Below are positions 18,842 through 29,851 of a stretch of DNA of 64,000 nucleotides, in pieces; position 1 is the stretch's first letter; every line of letters starts with the position of its first letter. Under the pieces are notes generated by a model. The model saw nothing but the letters and a program-made list of their open reading frames with translations, was not told the origin of the DNA and did not search any database. Source of the DNA: F1-60-MAGs149 sp037133755 (lineage in GTDB: Bacteria > Actinomycetota > Thermoleophilia > Gaiellales > F1-60-MAGs149); NCBI GenBank assembly GCA_037133755.1, contig JBAXNN010000004.1:1-64000 (forward strand), written 5' to 3'. Made by a program: the position numbers and the translations under genes.

Positions 18842-18939
18842 ATGCGCCAAAGGGGTCAGACCCTTTTGGCGCATACGATCGCGTGATGAGACCCGGAAGG
18901 TTGGCCATGCGCCAAAAGGGTCTGACCCCTTTGGCGCAT
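18842..18939. repeat. REPIN-like inverted repeat pair, copy A
   Basis: Two 33-nt arms (18842-18874 and 18907-18939) are exact reverse complements, separated by 32 nt. Each arm is itself a near-palindrome: outer stem ATGCGCCAAA/TTTGGCGCAT around a core GGGGTCAGACCC. The element begins one base after the topA stop codon. A second copy lies at 53063-53164 with the same core and a different but still paired outer stem. No U-tract follows, so it is not a simple intrinsic terminator. Confidence 0.85.
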
Positions 18940-19035
18940 CGGGGTTCCGTCGCGTCGACGGATGGATCGCGATCCACCTCAGCGGTGCGGATCACCGCTA
19001 CGCGAATGCGCCGCCCTGCGACCCCAACCAACGCG

Positions 19036-19047
19036 TAGATTCAGCAG
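19036..19047 (+). promoter_or_regulatory. Leaderless-type -10 box
   Basis: TAGATT at 19036-19041, 6 nt, GTG 19048. Confidence 0.5.
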
Positions 19048-19458
19048 GTGCGCGTTCTCGTTCCTGTCCTGCTCGTCGCCCTGCTGGCCGCGGCGTGTAG
19101 TGGTGGAGGCTCGACCACGCGCGATGCGCAGACCGCGGTGGAGATCACGCTCTGGCCGGAGGGGCAGGGCAAGGGCGCGACCAAGACGGCGAACCTCGTA
19201 TGCGATCCGCAGGCGGGGAACCTACCCGACATTGCCGCCGCGTGCGCGACGCTCGCGTCGGCTGAAGGCCGCGCCGCGCTCGACGCGCCGTCGCTCGACC
19301 AGCTGTGTACCGAGCTGTACGGCGGCCCGGCCGAGGCGCGCATCATGGGCACGGTCGATGGTGAGGTCGTGGACGCGCATCTCTCTCGCGTCAACGGCTG
19401 CGAGATCCAGCGTTGGCAGGCGCTCGCCGCGCTGCTCCCCGCCTACCAACCGGTCTAG
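19048..19458 (+). CDS. SSI-like (subtilisin inhibitor-like) lipoprotein
   Basis: A 136-residue predicted lipoprotein. The signal peptide ends in LLAAAC (lipid-modified Cys17). The mature part matches the Streptomyces subtilisin inhibitor-like pattern: LVCDP...AAACATL, LCTELYGGP, then VNGCEIQRWQAL, including the paired Cys residues expected to form disulfides. Secreted SSI proteins inhibit serine proteases; here the protein would be anchored to the membrane surface. The reactive loop differs from SSI, so inhibitor activity is inferred only from fold similarity. Confidence 0.8.
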   Translation: MRVLVPVLLVALLAAACSGGGSTTRDAQTAVEITLWPEGQGKGATKTANLVCDPQAGNLPDIAAACATLASAEGRAALDAPSLDQLCTELYGGPAEARIMGTVDGEVVDAHLSRVNGCEIQRWQALAALLPAYQPV

Positions 19459-19487
19459 GCCACTGCGGGGACAAGCCCGCGTGGGGA

Positions 19488-20648
19488 TTAGCGCTCCTCG
19501 ATCGCCCAGGCGGCCTGGTAGCAGCGCAGGACATCAGCGACGGTCCACGTGTGCGGTGCGACGGTGATGAAGTAATCGTCCATGGCGGCCTCGGCGAGCG
19601 TGGGGAGGTCCTCCTCCTTGACGCCCGTCGAGCGGAGCGTCGGAAAGTTGATCTCCTTGAGCAGCGCCTTGGCGGCCTTGACGGCACGCGAGCCGTCCTT
19701 GGTGCCGTCCTCGGGCGCACCCATGGCGTCGGCGATGCGCTCGAACAGCTCGGGCTCGGCGGTGCGGTCGATGTCCATCGTCTCGGCCATCACGAGGCCG
19801 ATCGTCAGGCCGTGCGGCAGGCCGTACTTGCCACCGATCGCCTGCGCGATCGAATGCTCAGAGCCACAGTCGGCGATGTTCATGCACAGGCCGCCGAGCA
19901 GTGAGCACGCCGCCATGCGCGAGCGGGCGCCGGCGTCGGAGCCGCTCTTGATCGCGGTCGGCAGCGCCTCGACGCCGTAGCGAATCGACTCGAACGCAAT
20001 GCCGTTGCCGATCGGCGAGCGGGCCGTCACGGCCACAGCGGCGATGGCCTGGGCGATCGCGTCGATGCCGGCGTACATCGTCGGCGCGGCGGGCAGGCCG
20101 TAGGTCAACTCGGGGTCGACGATTGCGTACTTGGCGCGTACGGTCGGGTGGGCGATGCCCTTCTTGAGGTGCGTCTCGGAGTCGGTCACGACGATGCCGC
20201 CGGAGACCTCCGAACCGGTGCCCGACGTGGTCGGCACGGTGATGAACAGCACGGGCGACTCGGTGTACGTCGCCTTGCCGGCAGCCCAGTCGGCGTACGG
20301 GATGCCGCTGCCGTACACGAGACGCGCGGCCTTCGCGGTGTCCATCGCGGAGCCGCCGCCGATCGCGATCAGCGCGTCGGCCTTGACGTCGGCGAGGACG
20401 GCGGCGCTGGCGGCCACCTCGTCGGTGGTCGGCTCGCCCGGCTCCTTGATCCACGTGGTGATCGTGCCCGGCGAGTCGTTCAGCGCCTTGACGATGGCGG
20501 GGTGCTCGGAGACGGCGCGATCGATGATCACGACGGTGCTCTGCACGCCCTCTTCCGTGAGGATCGCCGGCAGGCGGCTGATCTCGCCGTCGCCGAAGCG
20601 GATGCGGATCGGAAGGTGGTTGCCGAAGGCGGCGAGCGGCTCGAGCAT
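19488..20648 (-). CDS. Iron-containing alcohol dehydrogenase family protein with altered metal site
   Basis: A 386-residue group III (Fe-ADH) fold. The NAD(P) motif GGGSAMDTAK (98-107) and the family motif TTSGTGSEV are intact. The usual metal ligands Asp-His-His-His read D196, Q200 (DAIAQ in place of DALTH), Q269 (SIAQ in place of the family's AH) and H279 (LPHG). Two of three His ligands are thus Gln, so iron binding or dehydrogenase activity may be lost or changed. The ATG is preceded by GAGGAG about 9 nt upstream, so it is a leadered gene. Convergent with the SSI-like gene. Confidence 0.85.
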   Translation of the reverse strand: MLEPLAAFGNHLPIRIRFGDGEISRLPAILTEEGVQSTVVIIDRAVSEHPAIVKALNDSPGTITTWIKEPGEPTTDEVAASAAVLADVKADALIAIGGGSAMDTAKAARLVYGSGIPYADWAAGKATYTESPVLFITVPTTSGTGSEVSGGIVVTDSETHLKKGIAHPTVRAKYAIVDPELTYGLPAAPTMYAGIDAIAQAIAAVAVTARSPIGNGIAFESIRYGVEALPTAIKSGSDAGARSRMAACSLLGGLCMNIADCGSEHSIAQAIGGKYGLPHGLTIGLVMAETMDIDRTAEPELFERIADAMGAPEDGTKDGSRAVKAAKALLKEINFPTLRSTGVKEEDLPTLAEAAMDDYFITVAPHTWTVADVLRCYQAAWAIEER

Positions 20649-20707
20649 TGCGATGGTCTCCTCAGACGCGTACTGGCTGGAGGCTACCGGAACCGCGCGA
20701 TCCAGGG

Positions 20708-20771
20708 CGGCTCGCCTCGGGGGTGGACATCACATCCGCGCGGTTGTGATGTCCACCCCCGAGGCGAGCCG
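20708..20771. repeat. Perfect 27-bp inverted repeat downstream of lon
   Basis: Arms 20708-20734 and 20745-20771 are exact reverse complements with a 10-nt loop. It lies 5 nt past the lon stop on the minus strand and before the next minus-strand gene, so it may end lon transcripts. No T-run follows, and the arm length is unusual for an intrinsic terminator. Confidence 0.8.
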
Positions 20772-20776
20772 CTGGC

Positions 20777-23137
<2,361 letters not shown>

Positions 23138-23168
23138 AACGGCTCCTCATCGGGACGGATGGATAGGT

Positions 23169-23209
23169 TCAGAGAAATATCTGCTTCTGAGAGACTCAAC
23201 GTTTCTCAG
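23169..23209. promoter_or_regulatory. Candidate operator upstream of lon
   Basis: CTGAGA at 23187-23192 and its reverse complement TCTCAG at 23204-23209 form an inverted repeat with an 11-nt spacer. A related TCAGAGA lies at 23169-23175. They fall 30-70 nt before the lon GTG in an otherwise AT-richer patch. A heat-shock-type repressor site is plausible for lon, but it does not match the HAIR consensus. Confidence 0.35.
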
Positions 23210-23420
23210 CCTATCGCTATTCCCCCAAAATCAGCTGATGCGGGCGCGAAACGGTGGCAAACCCGTGCCCGCGGTGCTGCACATGACGATCAGGGGCCTC
23301 TTCCTACGCAGGGTGTTGGCGTGAAATTCATCCAGCGCACTTGCATTTGCGAACCGACGCGCACAGAATCATCTTCCCGGCGATGAGTTCCTCCCAGCCG
23401 GGGCATCAAGGGGAGCACCT
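23210..23420. other. Intergenic region upstream of cox genes
   Basis: Rest of the 283-nt divergent gap between lon and coxG. It holds a 6-bp hairpin (CCCGGC/GCCGGG) near 23378-23403 and a good ribosome site (AAGGGGAG) about 6 nt before the coxG ATG. I looked for a molybdenum-cofactor riboswitch and could not match one. Confidence 0.4.
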
Positions 23421-24005
23421 ATGGGCATCGTGATTGAGAACGACTTTGACGTCGCCGCAACGCCGGACGACACCTACGCGCTGATGACGGACGTCGAGCG
23501 CGTCGCGCCGTGCATCCCGGGCGCAACGATCACGGGCCAGCGTGAGGACGGTGCCTACGACGCCCTCGTCACGATGAAGATGGGACCGATGAGCCTCACG
23601 TACAAGGGCGTCATCGAGATCGTCGAGCAGGACGATGCTGCCAAGACCGCGGTCATGCGCGCGAAGGCGACCGAGGCCAAGGGCCAGGGCACCGCGCAGG
23701 CCACGCTGACGATGAACATCAGCGACGCTGGCGACGGCAAGACCAATGTGAAGGTCGGTTCCGACATCCTGGTGACGGGCCGCGTCGCCCAGATGGGTCG
23801 CGGAATCATGACGGACGTCGCCGGCAAGATGATCGGCGAAATGGCCAAGGCAATGGAGGCGACGCTGGTCGCCAGCGCCGAGGCGAAGGCACGCGGCGAG
23901 GCGCCGCCGGAGTCGGTGGCCGCAGAGGCACCGAGCGCCGTCGGCATTGCAGCCGACATCACGAAGGGCAAGATCAAGGGCCTCTTCGGCGGCAACAAGG
24001 ACTGA
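23421..24005 (+). CDS. coxG: CoxG-like SRPBCC protein
   Basis: A 194-residue START/SRPBCC-fold protein of the CO dehydrogenase subunit G family: IENDFDVAATPDDTYALMTDVERVAPCIPGA is the family N-terminus (only part is quoted by motif: VAPCIPGA at about 32-39). CoxG is implicated in recruiting CO dehydrogenase to the membrane. The C-terminus is Ala/Glu-rich and ends ITKGKIKGLFGGNKD without an evident membrane helix. It lies first in the locus, 58 nt before coxM, with its own strong ribosome site. Confidence 0.87.
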   Translation: MGIVIENDFDVAATPDDTYALMTDVERVAPCIPGATITGQREDGAYDALVTMKMGPMSLTYKGVIEIVEQDDAAKTAVMRAKATEAKGQGTAQATLTMNISDAGDGKTNVKVGSDILVTGRVAQMGRGIMTDVAGKMIGEMAKAMEATLVASAEAKARGEAPPESVAAEAPSAVGIAADITKGKIKGLFGGNKD

Positions 24006-24063
24006 GCACGAACGATTGACCCGGTGCCCCGCCGGGGCACTGGTTTGGGGAAAGGGGAATAGG

Positions 24064-24942
24064 GTGCTTCCAAGCACATTCGATTACGTCGCACCGACCA
24101 CGCTCGACGAGGCCGTTCAGGCTCTCGCGGCCGGGGCCGGCGACGCCAAGATCATGGCCGGGGGACAGAGCCTCCTGCCGATGATGAAGCTCCGGCTTGC
24201 GAGCCCGGGCATGATCATCGACCTGAACGGCATCGCGGGCCTCGATACGCTCGAGGAGTCCGACGGCACGCTGCGCATTGGCGCGCTCGTACGTCACGCG
24301 GATCTCGAGAACTCGGACCTCGTCCGGGATCGCTACCCGATCATCCACGACGCTGCTCAGCACGTCGCCGATCCGCTGATCCGCAACCGCGGCACGTTCT
24401 GCGGCTCGCTGGCGCATGGCGATCCGGCAGGCGACTGGGCAACTGTCGCCACCACGCTGGGTGCCGAGCTGCACGCGGTCGGCCCGAACGGCGCCGTGGT
24501 GCACAGCGCGCACGACTTCCAGACGTCGATGTTCGAGACGCAGCTGGGCATGGACCAGATCCTCGTCGAGGCGCGCATTCCCGCGCCGAAGGCGGGCCAG
24601 GGTTCTGCGTATCTGAAGATCGAGCGCAAGGTCGGCGATTACGCCGCCGCTGCGGTCGGCGTGATGATCGTGCTCGACGGCACGACGATCACTGAGGCCT
24701 CGATTGGTCTCACCAACGTCGGTCCGCTCACGATCAACGCGACGGATGCCGCCGCGTCGCTCGTCGGCAAGTCGATCGACGACGCAGCCGCCCTCGAGGA
24801 GGCCGGTCGTCTGGCAGCAGAGATCTCCGAGCCGAGCAGCGACCTGCGCGGACCGGAGGAGTACAAGCGGGATCTCGTGCGCGTGCTGACGAAGCGCGCG
24901 CTCCGCACGGCGGGCCTTCGCGCCCAGGGCAAGGAGGCGTGA
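24064..24942 (+). CDS. coxM: CO dehydrogenase medium (FAD) subunit
   Basis: A 292-residue flavoprotein subunit that passes electrons from the Fe-S subunit to the quinone pool. FAD-binding motifs are AGGQSLLPMMKLR (about 34-46) and RNRGTFCGSLAHGDPAGDW, the latter a TIGGS-like loop. The GTG at 24064 follows GGGGAAAGGGGAA and starts the conserved FDYVAPTTLDEA region; the in-frame extension upstream overlaps coxG. Order M-S-L is that of form I CO dehydrogenases. Confidence 0.93.
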   Translation: MLPSTFDYVAPTTLDEAVQALAAGAGDAKIMAGGQSLLPMMKLRLASPGMIIDLNGIAGLDTLEESDGTLRIGALVRHADLENSDLVRDRYPIIHDAAQHVADPLIRNRGTFCGSLAHGDPAGDWATVATTLGAELHAVGPNGAVVHSAHDFQTSMFETQLGMDQILVEARIPAPKAGQGSAYLKIERKVGDYAAAAVGVMIVLDGTTITEASIGLTNVGPLTINATDAAASLVGKSIDDAAALEEAGRLAAEISEPSSDLRGPEEYKRDLVRVLTKRALRTAGLRAQGKEA

Positions 24943-25423
24943 TGAGCGACAAGGTGATGGTCACCACCACCGTGAACGGTGAGGAATACGAGGCGATGGT
25001 CGAGCCGCGCACGCTGCTCGTCCACATGATTCGCGAGAGCCTGCACCTGACGGGCACGCACATCGGCTGCGACACCACGTCCTGCGGCGCCTGCACGGTG
25101 CTGCTCGATGGTCGACCGGTCAAGTCCTGCACGATCCTCGCCGTCCAGGCCAATGGGCGCGAGCTGATGACCGTTGAGGGCCTCGAGGCCGCCGACGGGC
25201 TGTCGCCGGTGCAGGAGGGCTTCAAGGAGGAGCACGGGCTCCACTGCGGCTACTGCACGCCGGGCATGATGATGACCGTCACGGCCCTGCTCGAGGAGAA
25301 CCCGAATCCGTCCGAAGACGAGATTCGCAAGGCCATCAGCGGCAACCTCTGCCGCTGCACCGGCTACGTGAACATCATCAAGGCCGTGCACTACGCGGCC
25401 AAGAAGAAGGAAGGGGCGGCAGC

Positions 25424-25427
<4 letters not shown>
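24942..25427 (+). CDS. coxS: CO dehydrogenase small (2Fe-2S) subunit
   Basis: A 161-residue iron-sulfur subunit with two [2Fe-2S] clusters. The plant-ferredoxin-type cluster uses C43, C48, C51 and C63; the second uses C102, C105, C137 and C139 (HCGYCTPG and GNLCRCTGY). ATG 24942 is preferred over GTG 24939: AAGGAGG lies 4 nt upstream and the ATG shares one base with the coxM stop. Confidence 0.95.
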
Positions 25428-27790
<2,363 letters not shown>

Positions 27791-27809
27791 TCGGGTCGAT
27801 ACTGAGATC

Positions 27810-28721
27810 ATGAAGCGCACGCTCGACATCGCACGCACGGCAGCGGACCTGGCCCTCCAGGGACAGCCGTACGTGCTCGCGACCGTGGTCCGGGCCGAGG
27901 CACCAGCCTCGGTCCGGCCCGGCGCGAAGGCCATCGTGTTTCCGGATGGTCGCGTCGAGGGTTGGATCGGCGGCTCGTGCTCCGAGCCGAACGTGGTGCG
28001 TCATGCGCGCCACGCATTGCAGACGGGCGAGACCGAACTCCTTCGAATCGGCCCCGAGGATCTCCTGCCGCCGAGTGGCGTGACAGGCCTCACCACCACC
28101 TGCCCCTCGGGAGGGACCGTGGACATCTTCCTCGAGCCGGTCGTGCCGACCCCGCAGCTCGTCGTGATCGGCCATACCCCGGTTGCCGCGGCCGTTGCCT
28201 CAATCGGCGAGGCGATCGGCCATCGTGTCCTGTTGATCGACGGCCGCAAGGGCATCGACGAGGCGGGCATCGAGCCGAACGCCAACGTCGTTGTCGCCTC
28301 GATGGGACACTACGACGAGGATGCGCTCGAGGTGGGCCTGGCGCACCAGCCGGCTACGCTCTCGCTGATCGCCTCCCGTAAGCGCGCGCACGCCGCCCTC
28401 GAGCTGCTGCGCGAGCGCAAGGTTGCCGAGGACCTGATCGCCACCATCGACACCCGCCCGGGCATCGAGCTCGGCGAGGTCACGCAGGAGGAGATCGCCC
28501 TGGCGGTCGTCGCCGGCATCGTGCAGCGCACGCGCGCCGTGCACACCGCGGGCCCGCGCACGGCGATCGATCCGACCTCGGGCTCCGAGATCCTCGTCGA
28601 TGACACAACGCCCTCGACCGAGTACGAGGGCACGACGTACTTCTTCAGTTGCAATGGCTGCAAGGGGCGGTTCCTCGAGAACCCGGCCTCGTTTGTCGGC
28701 TCCGCCTCCTCCGCGTCCTAG
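27810..28721 (+). CDS. XdhC/CoxI-family maturation protein fused to a YHS domain
   Basis: A 303-residue protein 19 nt after coxL. Residues 1-110 are the XdhC_CoxI domain (GWIGGSCSEPNVVR; TTTCPSGGTVDIFLEP). Residues 115-240 are the Rossmann-like XdhC C-terminal domain (LVVIGHTPVAAAVA). This family delivers or sulfurates Mo cofactor for xanthine and CO dehydrogenases. Residues 253-297 resemble a YHS metal-binding domain (DPTSGS; EYEGTTYFFSCNGCKGRF) in which the first Cys is Ser but CNGC is kept. The start follows GAGATC only weakly; ATG 27810 fits the family N-terminus. Confidence 0.88.
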   Translation: MKRTLDIARTAADLALQGQPYVLATVVRAEAPASVRPGAKAIVFPDGRVEGWIGGSCSEPNVVRHARHALQTGETELLRIGPEDLLPPSGVTGLTTTCPSGGTVDIFLEPVVPTPQLVVIGHTPVAAAVASIGEAIGHRVLLIDGRKGIDEAGIEPNANVVVASMGHYDEDALEVGLAHQPATLSLIASRKRAHAALELLRERKVAEDLIATIDTRPGIELGEVTQEEIALAVVAGIVQRTRAVHTAGPRTAIDPTSGSEILVDDTTPSTEYEGTTYFFSCNGCKGRFLENPASFVGSASSAS

Positions 28722-28935
28722 CGTCGCAGCCGGAACGCCGGGGTGCGGGAAACCCGCAGGCCGACTGCGGAATTCTCTCAGGATGACGCAATTCCGTCCC
28801 TCTGCGGTTGAACACGGGTAGGCTGATCTTTACCGGACGGTCTCGCACCGTCGGGACACGAGAATCACCCGACGAAGCCCCCGCCTCCTGGCGCTGGCGG
28901 ACCGGGCGAGCAAGTTCGTAACGGAGGTAGGTGTG
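28722..28935 (+). other. Long leader with several hairpins upstream of LuxR-type gene
   Basis: 214 nt without a gene. Perfect small hairpins are CCGCAG/CTGCGG, CGGAATT/AATTCCG (loop 15 nt) and GACGGT/ACCGTC. TTGAAC at 28808-28813 could be a -35. GGAGG at 28923-28927 is the ribosome site for the next gene. No known riboswitch class was recognised. Confidence 0.4.
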
Positions 28936-29577
28936 ATGGTTGCCGTTGAGCGCCGCACAATCACCGTCGTCGTCGCGGGGAGCGCGGACATGTATCTCGA
29001 TGCTATGGGCTGCTTGCTGGGCGAGCAGTCGGGCTTCGAGGTTCTGTCCACGGAAGGGGCAATTGAGGATGCCGTGCGTGTCGTCCGCATGCAGCGTCCC
29101 CAAGTGCTGGTCATCGATCTCATGGATCTGCCCGCAGATTCCTGCGAGGTCATCCGCGCGGTGCGGGGTGCATCGCCAGCTACCGCGGTTGTCGCGATTC
29201 TCCCCAACGGAGATCCCTTTGCGGCCCGCGAGGTGCTCAGGGCCGGTGCATCTGGCTGTCTGACGCCGACGTCGCGCACCCGGCATCTCGTCGACGCCGT
29301 GTGGAATGCATCGCGGAGCGAGCAGTACATCTCTCCGTCGCTCGCGGTCGCCTTGGCGGACGTCGGTATGCAGCACGGGAACGGAGATCTGACGGAGCGC
29401 GAGAATGAGGTACTTCGCCTGATCGCACTCGGGTACACCAATCAGGAGATCGCCGGCACCCTGTTCCTGTCGGTGCGTACCATCGAGACACATCGTGCGC
29501 GTTTGCAGGCCAAGCTCGGCATGCATCGTCGTGCGGAGCTCGTGCAGGCTGCACACGATCGCGGTCTGCTGGGCTAG
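28936..29577 (+). CDS. NarL/FixJ-type response regulator with atypical receiver
   Basis: A 213-residue regulator. Residues 8-125 form a receiver fold with the phospho-acceptor position D61 in LVIDLMD. The acidic pair normally near residue 14 reads AGSAD, and the conserved Lys of the GYLLK region is replaced (GCLTPT, about 107-112), so phosphorylation control is doubtful. Residues 150-213 are a typical LuxR helix-turn-helix (LTERENEVLRLIALGYTN; VRTIETHRARL). ATG 28936 is 8 nt after GGAGG; GTG 28933 is an alternative. No histidine kinase adjoins. It lies between the CO dehydrogenase and carotenoid loci. Confidence 0.88.
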   Translation: MVAVERRTITVVVAGSADMYLDAMGCLLGEQSGFEVLSTEGAIEDAVRVVRMQRPQVLVIDLMDLPADSCEVIRAVRGASPATAVVAILPNGDPFAAREVLRAGASGCLTPTSRTRHLVDAVWNASRSEQYISPSLAVALADVGMQHGNGDLTERENEVLRLIALGYTNQEIAGTLFLSVRTIETHRARLQAKLGMHRRAELVQAAHDRGLLG

Positions 29578-29592
29578 TCCCAACGATCGCGC

Positions 29593-29625
29593 CGCCCGCC
29601 TCCTCTGTCGGGGAGGCGGGCGTTT
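29593..29625 (+). terminator. Intrinsic-type terminator after LuxR gene
   Basis: An 11-bp GC stem (29593-29603 with 29612-29622) with an 8-nt loop, followed by TTT. It lies 15 nt past the stop. Confidence 0.7.
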
Positions 29626-29838
29626 GCGTCCCGGGCCGTACGCGTGGAGTGCGCGCCACCACGCGCACCGCTGAGGTGGTCTTGGCGACGGTGGACGCAG
29701 CCATGAGCCGCAGCCGCTAGAAGCTGCGCTTGCGTTTCCGTCGCCCGAGCGCCTGCTCTGATCGCGCGCACACTGCGATAAGGAAAACGATGTTCTGTCC
29801 CCTTCACCCGCGCCGCGCCACCGCGCCGCGACCGCGCT
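29626..29838. other. Intergenic stretch before carotenoid operon
   Basis: About 210 nt between the LuxR terminator and the crtI promoter box. It is GC-rich, with an AT-richer patch near 29776-29792. No gene or clear repeat seen. Confidence 0.4.
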
Positions 29839-29851
29839 TACGCTGCGACCT
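29839..29851 (+). promoter_or_regulatory. Leaderless-type -10 box for crtI operon
   Basis: TACGCT at 29839-29844, 7 nt, ATG 29852. Confidence 0.5.

Noticed and set aside
23210..23420. Molybdenum-cofactor riboswitch upstream of the cox genes
   Set aside because: One small hairpin is present, but the conserved pairing and unpaired nucleotides of that class could not be matched by eye.
28722..28935. c-di-GMP or c-di-AMP riboswitch before the LuxR gene
   Set aside because: Hairpins are present but the consensus cores of those classes are not recognisable.
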